A DNA stretch of 64,000 nt, from the NCBI GenBank assembly GCA_022410635.1, contig JAJVDF010000018.1, positions 3,479,814-3,543,813 of the forward strand. The letters are read 5' to 3'. Made by a program: the position numbers and the translations under genes. This DNA comes from Tretioscincus oriximinensis. Lineage: Eukaryota > Chordata > Lepidosauria > Squamata > Gymnophthalmidae. The notes under the pieces were generated by a model. That model had not been told where the DNA came from. It searched no databases and saw only the letters and a list, made by a program, of their open reading frames with translations. The first letter of the stretch is position 1. Each line of letters begins with the position of its first letter. This document shows positions 46,931 to 57,530 of the stretch, in pieces.

Positions 46931-48196
46931 TTATTTATTCACCCTGTTCATCCCATGCATGATTTTGTACACTTCAATCAGATCAACTCTCAAACGTTGC
47001 CTTTCGAGGCTAAAGAGGCCCAGATGTTGCAGCCTGACTTCATAAGGGAGGTGCTCCAGATCCGTGATCATTTTTGTTGCCCTTTTCTGCACCTTCTCCA
47101 GTTCTAAAATATCCCTCTTGAACTTGAGATGTGGTGACCAGAATTGAACACAGTATTCCAAATGTGGCCTCACCACAGATTTATAAAGAGGCAAAACAAC
47201 ATTTGCTGAGTTGTTTTTGATTCCTTTTCTAATTATCCCCAACATGGAATTTGTCTTTTTTGCTGCTGCTGCACACTGGGTTGACATTTTCATTGAATTG
47301 TCCACCAACACCCCAAGATCCTTTTCTTAATCGGTCACAGAAAGCTTGGTTTCCATCAGATGGTAGGAGTAGTTGTGGTTCTTTGCCCCAATGCGCATGA
47401 CTCTGCACTTGCTTAAATTGAAGTGCATTTGCCACTTTGATGCCCACTCACCCAATTTCAATAGATCACTCTGGAGTGCCTTACAATCATTTTCAGTTTT
47501 CACTATCCTGAACATTTTAGTGTCATCAGCAAATTTGGCTACTTCGCTATTTACCTCGGCATCCAGATCATTTATAAATATATTGAAAAGCAAGGGTCCC
47601 AGTACAGATCCCCTGGGTACCCCACTTCTTACCTCTTTCCACTCAGAGAACTGTCCATTTAACTCTACCCTCTGTTTTCTATCTTTTAGCCAGTTTCCAA
47701 TCCAGGACAAAGTCTGTCTTCTTATACCATGAGTATGGAGCTTTTTTAGAAGCCTTTGATGAGGGACTTTATCAAAAGCCTTCTGAAAATCTAGATAGAC
47801 AATATCAACTGGATCCCCTTTATCTACATGTTTGTTAACACTCTCAAAGAATTCTAGCAAGTTGGTAAGGCATGATTTACCTTTGCTGAAGCCATGCTGA
47901 GTTTCATTCAGCAATGCATGCTTCTCCATGTGTTTAGTAATTTTGTCCTTAATTATGGTTNCCAACACTTTACCTGGAATTGATGTTAAACTGATGGGTC
48001 TATAATTTCCGGAATCACCCCGGGATCCTTTTTTGAAGATTGGTGTTACATTGGCTACCCTCCAATCTACTGATACTATGCCTGACCTTAAGGATAGATT
48101 AAATATTTTGCTTAGAAGTTCAGCAATTTCGCATTTGTGTTCTTTAAGAATTCTTGGGTGAATGCCGTCTGGCCCTGGGGATTTATATATGTTCAA
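46931..48196 (-). pseudogene. CR1 ORF2 reverse transcriptase, one in-frame stop
   Basis: The frame starting at 48196 has KSPGPDGIHPRILKEH, TPIFKKGSRGDSGNYRPISL, TQHGFSKGKSCLTNL, VYLDFQKAFDKVPHQRLL, the SGVPRGSVLGPLLFNIFIND box and the catalytic FADD at about 47522-47533. A single TAA at 47327-47329 interrupts it after KLSVTD. The same frame then continues with KDLGVLVDNS, VVRPHLEYCVQFWSPHLKF and LEHLPYEVRLQHLGLFSLE to a stop at 46931. One N falls inside a codon near 47961. The catalytic residues are intact; the break and missing endonuclease make it inactive. Confidence 0.9.
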
Positions 48197-48377
48197 CTTA
48201 TTAAACCTAGCAAGGACCTGCTCCCTTGTTATCTCTATCCAGTTTAATTCCTCCGGTGTTATTTCTGAGAAAACTAAATTCCCTCTGTCTTCTTCAGTGA
48301 AAACTGAAGCAAAAAGTCATTTAACCTCTCTGCAATCCCCACATCCTCCTTGATTATGCCCTTTTGTCCATTGCTAT

Positions 48378-48783
48378 CTAGTGGTCTGACTGCTTTCCTG
48401 GTAGGATTCTTATTTCTGATATATTTGAAAAAGTCATTATTTTTTTAATATTCTTCGCAATGTGCTCCTCAGAGGTTTTCTTCGCATCCCTGACTACCAC
48501 CTTGCATTTGGTTTGCCATAGTTTGTGCTCCCTTCTGTTCTCCTCACTAGGATAAGCCTTCCACTTTTTAAATGTGTTTCTCTTCATTCTAATTACTTCC
48601 TTTACTGCAGAAGTAAGCCATACGGATGTCTTCTTGGAATCTACTTGCATCTATTCTATCTTTCTTCCATCCGCACTGTGCAGGTATCCATTTATCTACC
48701 TGCAATTTTACTTTCTTTTGGACAGCTGGGTTGCTTGAAGCTAAGGCCAGTAGAGGAAGTTCACTCCCACAACAGAGCTTCAA
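48378..48783 (-). pseudogene. CR1 ORF2 N-terminal linker remnant, frameshifted
   Basis: The frame 48378-48650 gives VWLTSAVKEVIRMKRNTFKK and HIAKNIKKI, matching the PW-T-E----R-K---Y-KW region between endonuclease and RT in CR1. Its frame differs from that of the RT, so a frameshift lies between 48200 and 48380. Sequence further upstream (48589-48783) in yet another frame ends near 48785, where the element is truncated. Confidence 0.7.
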
Positions 48784-48785
48784 AC

Positions 48786-50699
48786 TCTAGCATCTTTGTT
48801 GAAACACTGAAGTTTTTTGCCTCTGTGCCACCATGCATATTTATATGCATGCAAATTGATCCATGTATCCTGATCTATTAAATATGGATACTAATTAACA
48901 GTGACAAGTCAAGATGAAATACGTTTTCAGCAAATTGAAAAACAGTGGGATTTGTTCCGGGACAGATGCTCCAAAATATTTAGAGACCATAAAACCAGGA
49001 CTATGTTACAGATTTTTCAGAAACCATGAAAACATATATGTCTTGGGAAAATAGTTTGAGATCTGTGAATGNACTGTACATCATATACATTCAAGTTTAC
49101 ATAACCTTTGGGAATAGACTTTACTGTTCTATATTGGCCAATAATGGTAGTCCAAATACTTGGAGAACATCTGGATGGAAAATATGCTTTGCAAAATAAG
49201 AATGTTCAAAGTATCTAAAGTATATTCCAGTGTAGGTGAGAAAAGAAAAATGCTAGAAGTTCTGAACAATGTGTTTGTTTTCAGGGAATACCAGGGAAGA
49301 ACTTTTTGGAATGAGAGGGATCAGGAGACATCTTTAAACCATTTTTACCAGCCATTCTTCATTGTAGCTTTGTAAATATTTATCTTCTGTCCCCTATGTT
49401 TTATTATTGTGTTTTCTTGCAGAATTCTTAGCAACACTGCAGCCACTCAATCCTCAAAAATGTTGCTTTGTTGACTTGACCCACATAGCAATATTGCAGT
49501 GTCTATAGTGTAGACTAGTAACCAGTGGGGTGGAGTTGAATACTGTGTTCACTTTTCTTTAGCTCACCCAGCTTCTTTTGATCATCCAGCTCATTCAGTG
49601 CTATTTGCAGAAACAATTTTCAGTAGTGAACACAGTTCCCTTTCTATTACTGAACAGTCTAGGTGGCATAAATAAAGTTGTGATTACTCTGAAAGTTACA
49701 TCATCCTACAGAGAGATTGTTTTTTTTCCTTCTAAAAAATTCCTTTGATTGTTGCGAGATGTATACATAACTGGGAAAGGATCTGAGAACTTGGAAGTTC
49801 TAAACTGGGATGGGAGTATGGGAAGGCTGTTATATCAGCTTAGGAAGACATTTTCATTAACAGGAATTACTCTACCTCTTCCTTAGGTCACTTCACTTTG
49901 AGCTAGGAATTTTCTTCTTTGAAAAATGAATTTCTTTCTTTCGTTCTTTCTTGTTATTTTTTTTATTCATAGTTTGATTCCTAGGTTAAAATAAGCAGTT
50001 AGTATTAATTATACAGAAACCATATTAGATACTATCCTAAGATGCATAACTGGAAGATAAATCAGCTCTGGCTACCGCTGCCCATTAGAAGGAAGATGGT
50101 TGGCTAAAGCATATCTAAAGCATAAATCCTGCTGTGAAGATGCAGTAGTAGAAAAATATAGGTCGTTTTTTGCACTATCATCGCCACATTGTAAACATGT
50201 TCAGTCTAAAATGGATTAAAGTGTGTTATCATTTGCTTACCATATGGCAGTGATAGTGGCAAAAAGGGCTTATTTTTCTGCTACTATTGCATCTTCAAGT
50301 ACCTATCCAGCAGTGATCTTTCAAATGACAAACGGACTTACAAGATCAAGCCCAAGGGAACAAGGCTGACAATCATGTAGCATCTGCTATAACAAATTTC
50401 TGAGGCATTTTGAGGGCAAAGTTGCTCAGATTTGCAAGAGATTGGACACATCAGTTGAGAATATTCCAAGGGAAGAGTTCAGAGAACCATCTAGCTCAGT
50501 TACTGTGGACCATCTTCGGTTATGCAAACCAATGATGCAGATAGACAAGCTACTTGTTGTGGTTCAGTTAATTCTCTTTTTTTCTGGACCACTGCCTTTC
50601 TTAGCTGATAAAAGCTAACTATTGGTTATAAAAGAATAGAACTATGGAATGATGGCTATGTCTTTTAGGAACTCTGTGATTCTTCAGGCTCTTAAAGGG
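48786..50699. other. Gene-free stretch
   Basis: No element or gene recognised. Short pyrimidine runs (CTTTCTTTCGTTCTTTC near 49932) are present. A short open frame at 49160-49375 has no family resemblance. Confidence 0.5.
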
Positions 50700-51690
50700 G
50701 AGATGTTACTTTCCTGCCTTAAGTAGTCCTCCCAGGATCCAGAAGATCTGCATTTGATGCAGGCATGCAGTGATAATCAAAGACTAATATCTAAAACCCG
50801 TCTCAATCTGGCTTCGGACCCAGTTATTGTACTGGAACAATTTTGTAATCTGATTGATGACCTTTTCCAGAGGAAGTCAAGGGAAGTCCAACTTTGTTGG
50901 TTCTGCTGGTGGCAGTGGAACATGATTGACAGAATGAGCCTGAGAGATTCTTGCTTGACTTTCTGGGAACTCACCTGAGAAGATTTGCAAGGATTTGATC
51001 TTTATCTCCTATGTTACTTATTATCAATATACACTGCTGGGAGAGACCATCAGAAAATTTGGAGTGAGATGCCATCAAAATGCAGATGGTAACTCTATAT
51101 CTGACTGTGCCATCTGCATGAGGAGAGATGTGTGAAATGCTTAACAGCTGGTTGGTAGTAGCAAAGGGCTGGATGGGGACCAATACATGAAAACTGAATG
51201 ATAGGGATGCTGTGTGTCAGAAGAATTTGGTTTGTGATATAGAGACACACTCTGATTTTAATGCGTCTGTATTGCCCTGGAAGGGTAAAGTGCACAAAGT
51301 ACTCCTAGATTCTGTGTGGGTATCTGAAGCTTAAGCAGATGTGGTGATCTACTATGGTTCCAGCAATAGTTGATCCAGCAACCACAGCCCTTTCTGAAGA
51401 GAATTACTGCCCCAGTAATCCATGCAGAGTGATACTGCTGACTGTCATGGCTGGGCTTAAAAAGAGTTATACTTACTGACAATTTTGGTGGTAGCCTTCA
51501 AAATAGTCTGCTACTCCTTACATTTAGAAGATTGGTAAAGAAATTCCAAACTTTGGGCTGAGAAAATGGCTCATTTCTCCCACTTGCAGGTGCTGTTATT
51601 GTTTTCAATTTTTTTTACATTTTTTTTTACCAATATAGCCTTTGGTGAGTCCTTCAGATAGAGGGCAAGATGAAAACACAAATAAATGAA
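50700..51690 (+). mobile_element. Decayed L2-like LINE with recognisable RT
   Basis: Conceptual translation in drifting frames near 50810 gives SGFGPSYCTGTIL, corresponding to the L2 motif SGFRPGYGTETAL, then LLVLLVAVEHD where LLVLLDLSAAFDT is expected. Near 51030 LGETIRKFGVRCHQNADGNS corresponds to the motif containing YADDTQ; the first catalytic aspartate region survives as NADG. A tail near 51640-51690 ends in AAATAAATGAATAAAT. It is old, with many indels; the 74-residue open frame at 50754-50978 is a chance survivor inside it. Confidence 0.75.
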
Positions 51691-52127
51691 TAAATAATTG
51701 TTCTCGTTATGGGTATATATTAACTAGCCATCAGAACCATCTGAAACTATGGGGTTTTTTTGCACAGTGCAAATTTTCTATGCTGTGCCAACCTGTTCTA
51801 AGTCAGCCAGCTTGTGGTTGAGCTACTGATAGTCTGTTTAGTTTGCAGAAAGCCTGTCCTGACCCATAGCTAAACAGTTGCCTATGTTTAAAATAGTCAT
51901 GCAAAATACTCTTTGCAGACCATTCCTGAAGTCTGTAGTTCAGATAAAAACTGATATAAACTGTGGAGTTGGTTTTTTTTTTGCAGATTGCAATTTAATA
52001 GAATATTAGAGGTAAATGTTGCAGAAATCAGCTCTTTAGCAGTGACTTCCATAATCATTTTNAAAATGGCTTCTATTTTTTTTTAAATCATCTTACTTCG
52101 CTTTTTCTAAATTTCTTTCATATTTAG
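51691..52127. other. Short non-coding stretch before the exon-like segment
   Basis: This holds a GGGTTTTTTTGCACAGTGC segment near 51752 that may be a DNA transposon end, and a pyrimidine-rich run (CTTTTTCTAAATTTCTTTC) directly before a TTTAG at 52123-52127. Confidence 0.5.
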
Positions 52128-52521
52128 AGATTCCTTAACATCAATGTGTGATGCCAGTAGGACAAGAAAAGAGGACACACCTGACAGTCAAGCTTATCGC
52201 CGCAAAACCGTTCTCTTTTTCCACTGGCAAGGCCATCAGGCTCTACAGGTGAGCTGTGATCTCCTAGGGATGATGTCCGGCTCCAACGTCAAGAAGTTGC
52301 CCCAACCTGATGAGGTGATGCAGGAGGAGCCCTACAGCAGTAGCATGCACTCTCCCAGTCAACAGAGGCCCCATCGTGTACATAGCCAGTGAGATGTCAA
52401 TAAAAGATTGCACCCTCTTGTACATTTCCCCCTTTCCCTTTCAACATGTTGATTGTGTCAAAATTGTCAAGAGTTTGTAACAGTAACTTTCAGAAAATTG
52501 TACTAAAAATTGCACTCAATA
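52128..52521 (+). CDS. Exon-like segment of unknown gene (possible terminal exon)
   Basis: A pyrimidine tract and AG (52126-52127) precede a frame that is open from 52129 to a TGA at 52390-52392. It reads DSLTSMCDASRTRKED…QAYRRKTVLFFHWQGHQAL and SNVKKLPQPDEVMQEEPYS, ending in HSPSQQRPHRVHSQ. A strong donor-like CAG|GTGAGC lies inside at about 52246, so an alternative internal exon is possible. Two AATAAA hexamers follow at about 52400 and 52516. GC content is clearly above that of the flanks. I do not recognise the protein. It may be a terminal exon of a lineage-specific gene or lncRNA, a processed relic or chance. Confidence 0.3.
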
Positions 52522-52659
52522 AAAACTATGGAATAAGTTTGATTTGATTTCTTTGAAGTTTCACTTACAACTGGGATAAATGTACGAATATGAGGTTANT
52601 AAATGTTAGCAATAGTGCATAATCAGCATGAATTAATGGCAATGGCAAACTGTCATTGC

Positions 52660-52795
52660 TCTCCTTTGCTGGACGTATTCAAGTGGAACCTGGATAGCCA
52701 TCTGTCTTGGAATAGTCAAGGGTATCTTGCACAAAGATTGGACTTGATGATCCTGGAGATCCTTCCATCTTTATGATAGACAATTCTAGTATGGT
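52660..52795 (+). mobile_element. CR1 LINE 3' fragment
   Basis: It reads GGACGTATTCAAGTGGAACC, TGGATAGCCATCTGTC, then TTGGACTTGATGATCCTGG and CCTTCCATCTTTATGATAG. This is the end of CR1 ORF2 (F-W-LD-HL) and its 3' UTR in decayed form. Confidence 0.75.
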
Positions 52796-52907
52796 GAAAG
52801 TTTCACATTCTTCTGTTTAGGAAAACCCAGAAGCAATTGATGGGACAGAATGCTGGACTGGATGTGATCGTCAGGGCAAGATTTAGGCTGTATTTATCCC
52901 AGGGCTG

Positions 52908-52946
<39 letters not shown>

Positions 52947-52950
52947 TTTT
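52908..52950 (+). repeat. (TTTA)n microsatellite
   Basis: Ten or so uninterrupted ATTT units. It may be the tail of an unrecognised retroelement on the minus strand. Confidence 0.9.
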
Positions 52951-53067
52951 ACTCCATATCTTCCCCCAACTACTTAGCGTTTTATAATAATGAAAGCAAT
53001 AAGAAATTAGTATCTTCTTACTGTATATTATTACTGTATATTTTGCCTAAATACGGCCCTGGCAATC

Positions 53068-53450
53068 GTACATAAGGACATAAGAGGAGCCCTGCTGAAT
53101 TGAGCCGTAGCCTATTTAGTCCGGCATTCTGTCTCACACAGTGGCCCACCAATTGCACCTGAGCAGCCNCAAGCAGAAGGCAAAACCCTCATCTGCTCAN
53201 GACTCCCTGCAAATAGTATTTCAGGAATACTGCCTGTTGCTCCATCCTGGTAATCAAGTAATTCATTCTAATAGTTATTTATACCCTTGTCTTCCATTTA
53301 TACCCTTGGCTTCCTCTTCTGGAAACAAATTCCACAGACCAATGACTCTCTGGTTGAAAAAATACTTTCCCTTTTCTGTCCTAACTGTTCTGTCCATCAG
53401 TTTCAAGGAATGCCTCCTGATCCTAGTATTGTGTGATAGAGAAAAATAAT
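53068..53450 (-). mobile_element. CR1 LINE 3'-UTR and ORF-end fragment
   Basis: The plus strand has GACATAAGAGGAGCCCTGCT, CCGGCATTCTGTCTCACAC and AGTGGCCCACCAATTGCACC. Later come GACTCTCTGGTTGAAAAAAT and AGTTTCAAGGAATGCCTCC. All match the CR1 copy at 46509-46920 in order. An internal deletion of the middle section is likely, since TACCCTTG occurs twice close together. Confidence 0.85.
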
Positions 53451-54879
53451 AATTCTGTAATAATTTCCTATTTTTCTCTATTTTTCTATTAAGAAAGAAT
53501 TATATGGATTGTGGGGCTGTATTGTGTTCCACTTGTTTTTAAACCCTACAACTAAATCATGTTTGGAATTAGAATATTATTTAATTATTTTCTTGCTTCC
53601 AAATTACATATCATCACAAAATCTTCAGAAGTGTACAATGTTTTTCTATAACCTGAGTTAAAAAAAATCTATTCTAAAACCTTGGTCACATCTTTACTTC
53701 GAAATCTTCTTCAGTTCATCTTCAGTCTTGAAGAATGAGCTTACTCTGAATTTTTTGTGGGGACTGATGATGAATTGAAGAAGGTTTAAAGTAATAATAG
53801 GACCATAACCCAGGTAATGTTTTCCTTATTAAGTGATATTGTATACTTTGGTGAAGAAATCCCATGACATTGCATTGCAAAATATTGCACACATATTTTT
53901 TTAAAATGCTGTGTATATGAAAAGAATGGAAGAAAAATGACTTTTACTTCAGAATATTTTAAGTTCCCATGAATGTGCAGTTTTTATATCTGACAAGTAG
54001 CTTAAATTCATTGTACTTTTGTAGAAATTCCAAAGCACTCAAGAATTTAATGGGTTTAGAAATTATCGCATAACAATCCATACACTGTATGCACATGGAT
54101 ATTCACATGTATATTGATTCTCTTTGTGTTTCAAATTCCTGCTTTCCCTGCACACAAATATTTTAGTATGTTGTGGATTAGTTTAGGATTTTGCAAATGT
54201 AGCTGAGCTGCAATTCCTTTGTAGGATCCCAACACCATCATTATTTTTAGATATTTATTGGCCTATGCATACTGGACTGGTGAGCTAATCCATGTAGGAT
54301 ACTCAGTATGGAATAGTTTAGAATCTATTCTATAGATTTCATAGAATCTAGAAGAGATTTAGTAAGATGCTATGTACCAGCTGGTAGACTATTTTGTCTG
54401 TTTAGAACAAAGTCTTGTTTAGAACAAAGCCTTGCAATGCACACGATCTTTAGAGTGGGCAATAGGTAACCAAGTTCAATATGGATACATCTATTAGAAT
54501 GCACAAACTTAGCATAATATAGCCCACATAACACAAAAATGGCATACAACTAATTTGTTATTCTGAAAATTGGATCTCAAGGATGTAGAATAACCCGAAG
54601 TATCAACACAGAATATATGTTATCCTTAATTGTGCTCTCTCCTATAGTCAATAGATAGTAACTGTAAATGCCTAAGGTGTTAAGATTCTGCAATTCATTT
54701 GAAACTCCATAAAGGAAAATTATAAATAGTGGCAATTTACAGCCTTTGCTGTTGTTATTCCAAAAGTTTTTCCTCCATAGCCTCAGATATTGTCACATAG
54801 ATAGATAATCCAAACTTGGATTTTCTCAACCATGGTTATATAGAGTATGCAAGATGCTTATCAGTTTGTAGTCAGAAAT
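53451..54879. other. Gene-free stretch
   Basis: AT-rich with no recognised element. A short direct repeat (GTTTAGAACAAAG, twice) occurs at about 54397 and 54416, and AGAATCTATTCTATAGATT near 54329 is self-complementary in part. Confidence 0.5.
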
Positions 54880-55170
54880 CCCACAAATGGCTCAGTNGCT
54901 GAGNNGACGGTCTTTCATCAGAGAGATCATGTTTAGAAGCCCTGTGTCGGATGTGGGGAGGGGTGAGCACCTTCTACTAGCATGCAGCTCTAGCCAACTC
55001 AGCTATTTGAAAGAAATGCAAATTTGTAATCTGCATTTCAATTAGATAAACGAGTACCATCATTAACNTGGTGGGGAAGATAAAATAAGTTGTAAGCCTT
55101 TGGGCAAAAATTAGCCCTGTAAGCCACTCTGGAAAAGAGTGTGATATATAAAAACACGATTCTTCTTCTT
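54880..55170 (+). mobile_element. tRNA-related SINE with CTT tail
   Basis: Same family as 44305-44615: GAAGCCCTGTGTCGGATG, GGAGGGGTGAGCACCTTC, GATAAACGAGTACCATC, GTAAGCCTTTGGGCAAAAAT and GTAAGCCACTCTGG in order, then ATAAAAACACGATTCTTC and a short CTT tail. The tRNA-like head is disrupted by N bases at 54897 and 54904-54905. Confidence 0.8.
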
Positions 55171-55589
55171 CTGATCATTAACTTTAGGATAGGATTGCTG
55201 GGAGTTGTAAATTAACAAAATCTGAAGGGCTACTTCTACTTTAAAAATGATGTTACAAAGGCTGATATATTAGAGTACTAGGAGCCTCCCTTTTGAATAC
55301 TGGTGGTGGAAGGTGGACTATGTAAGAAAAAAATCTGACTGATGGTGTAACGTACAAAGAGTTGGAAAATTGTGGGGGGAAATGTGACAAGATTTTCCAG
55401 CATTCAAAGGTAAAAGGTTATGGCGAGAGTGGTGGCCACTCAGAGCTCTCCAGGGGGTGTGGTGATGCCCCCAGGGAGTTCTAATTACTTTGATTAATGG
55501 CTGTGTTCAAATCCACCACCTCTGCAGTCCAGCAGTGTTAGTTAAGTGAGTGTAAAGAGGGATGACAACAGCTCTGTCCCTTGATTGTG

Positions 55590-55970
55590 CAACTGACTTG
55601 ATGGATCATGCCAGTACCGGCAGCACAATGATGCTCTGCCATCCCAGCAGTCAGAGGGAACAAAGGAGGTACAATCCAAACCAGCAGCAGGAATAGATGA
55701 AATGGAGCTCTGCCTCCTTGGATGGCTCTTTCTTTATTACATTTTCTAGGAGAGAGGGCAGAGAAACCGATCTGAGGGATCATGCTGGCAGCATCATGAT
55801 GGGGGATCTCTCTCCTAGCAGACAAATGGAGCAAAAGAGGAGACATCCAAGCTGGGCAAAGGTCCGTTTTGTCCATAACTGTTGCTGGCTTTGATGGCTC
55901 CTCTTTCATTCTGTTTGACTGCTGGAAGTTCCCCCACCATGGTGTTGCTGGTGCCAGCATGATCTCTTAG
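55590..55970. repeat. Direct and inverted repeat array, about 175-bp spacing
   Basis: GATGGATCATGCCAG near 55600 and GAGGGATCATGCTGG near 55777 are direct copies about 175 bp apart; GGCTCTTTCTTTATTAC near 55723 and GGCTCCTCTTTCATTC near 55898 keep the same offset. The second copy also pairs with an inverted copy ending near 55965 (GATCATGCTGGCA on the minus strand). As a result both strands encode DLRDHAG-like words. Open frames over this area on both strands are by-products of the repeat. Confidence 0.7.
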
Positions 55971-57169
55971 GTCAGCTTCACAGGCTGCATTCCCATTGTC
56001 CCTTAATGCGTGCAGGACTACGAAGCCGTAGTCCATTGTTCCAACTGTGTTNCCATAAAAATGGGCTCGGAAGTGCTGCAGCGTCATTCTACACACACAC
56101 CACAGGTTTCTGATCCGCAGTTCATGGTGAAATTGCGTCAACATTGCTGCTTTTTGTAATTTGCGTCACTTGTACTCGGACAACGGAGATCAGACAACAA
56201 AAAGNGAGTGAGAGTGCATGGGCTGGGGGCTCTTTTGTTCGACATTCCCTCCAGGCTCAGTAGCTTCCCTCTCTCCTCTGGAAAAACAGGTTCTTCCAGC
56301 TATTGCAGCCCAGTGAAAGAGATTAATTGAATACTCTCAACTCACAGCAATCAGGGCGCTAACATGGAATGAATTCTGAGGGAATGCTCANGTAAAATTA
56401 AGCCCTCACTTCATCTTCATTTTGGAACGATAAAATCCATTTTCCATTCCCTTTTAAAGGTCTAATGGGAATGCAGACACAGTTAGGGCAGAGAGCTGCT
56501 CTTGTGCCTTCCCATGCTCAGTTAATGCCCCCGGAGTGTAGAGGCAGCGGATCCAAATGCAATAATAATAATTATTATGATTCGAATTTCCCCTGAAGAG
56601 CCCCAAGAGCTGCCACTGGGAGAAGGTTGTGTGTTACATTCTCATGCTGGTAGCCTGCCAATGTGGCTCACACATAAAGAGCAAGGTGATGTAGAAGCAA
56701 CAGTCCTGCCCAGCAGCCACCACAGCTCTGCAAACAATGACCAACCATACCACAGTCATATAATCCTAAAGGCGAAAAATGTTCAAATGGTACCAGCCAA
56801 GTTCCTTGATGATTCAGGACAGCAACTAATGAANTTTAGCTGTACAATGTCTGTTTAAAAATCTAGTGAAGAATAATCTCTTGCTTTCTGAGCCAACTTG
56901 TACCCTATATCCTCAGGATGTTTTCTTTAATAGTTTAGTCATAAATAATTTTTCTTGTAACTTCACCTATTGCTCTTATGTCTTCTAGCTAAGAGAAATA
57001 GCATCAAAGTTCTAGTGTGTACACATGTAGTAGTCTGGTAAGTGAGACAGAGAATCCAACAACTGCATCTCCTTCCTCCTGTCTTCATGGCAATAGAAAT
57101 TCACAATAATACATGCACTGGTAATTTCAAGTATAGGCTATTGTAATATTCTGTGTCCTTGAATTGATT
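55971..57169. other. GC-richer stretch, unassigned, with hairpin
   Basis: GGACTAC and GTAGTCC at 56015-56034 form a 7-bp stem with a GAAGCC loop. Several CpGs survive between 55970 and 56230, unlike the flanks. From 56300 to 56580 there is no repeat that I recognise, and GATTAATTGAATACTC and AGTTAATGCCCCC are homeodomain-type sites. The frame at 56577-56858 is not convincingly coding (it spans an N and has no family likeness). Confidence 0.4.
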
Positions 57170-57530
57170 TGGAAACTATAAATAGTGCAGAATGCAGCAG
57201 TAAGATTATTGGCAGGTGTATTTGACTCAATATGCATAACTAGTCCTAGAAGTTCTGCGTTGTCATTTCATTCAATACAGAATTAGTTCAAGGTACTGGC
57301 GTTGAAATACAAACACATATGAAGATCATTTCTCCCTTTGTAGAGGTTAATGTTACCAAGTTAAGCTTGCTGGTAATGTGTTATCGTGTGAACTGAGGAA
57401 GTGGTAGAACATGAAAAGACATTCTGTGTAGTAATCTCCATATTATGGAATGTTCTTTCTTCTGAAGTACATCAGAGATGGATTTATACTTTGGTTTGAG
57501 GACATTTAAGCAAGCAATCAGTCATTGCAG
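57170..57530 (+). mobile_element. Decayed L2-like LINE 3' fragment
   Basis: Translation near 57186 gives VQNAAVRLLAGVFDS, matching the L2 motif VQNAAARLL, and later FKVLALKYKH near 57290. Near 57435 comes WNVLSSEVHQRWIYTL, matching the WNSLP-E-R region near the ORF end. There are many indels. Confidence 0.65.

Larger units (their letters stand above)
46509..48785 (-). mobile_element. CR1 LINE, 5'-truncated, with almost complete reverse transcriptase
   Basis: The 3' end has three copies of the octamer AGAACATA (plus-strand reading) and a 3' UTR up to 46930. ORF2 on the minus strand covers the linker after the endonuclease (48378-48783), the full reverse transcriptase with FADD box, and the C-terminal region. 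The endonuclease domain is absent, so the insertion is 5'-truncated. Two breaks separate the frames. It is the longest and best preserved LINE here and the likely subfamily source type for the fragments at 880, 8779, 53068 and 58545. Confidence 0.93.

Noticed and set aside
47373..48881. Plus-strand open frames over the CR1
   Set aside because: They are antisense to ORF2, which carries all recognisable motifs.
50754..50978. 74-residue open frame
   Set aside because: It lies inside a decayed L2 LINE whose motifs run through several frames.
55538..56144. Open frames of 65-140 residues on both strands
   Set aside because: They translate the direct and inverted repeat array; shared DLRDHAG words on both strands betray this.
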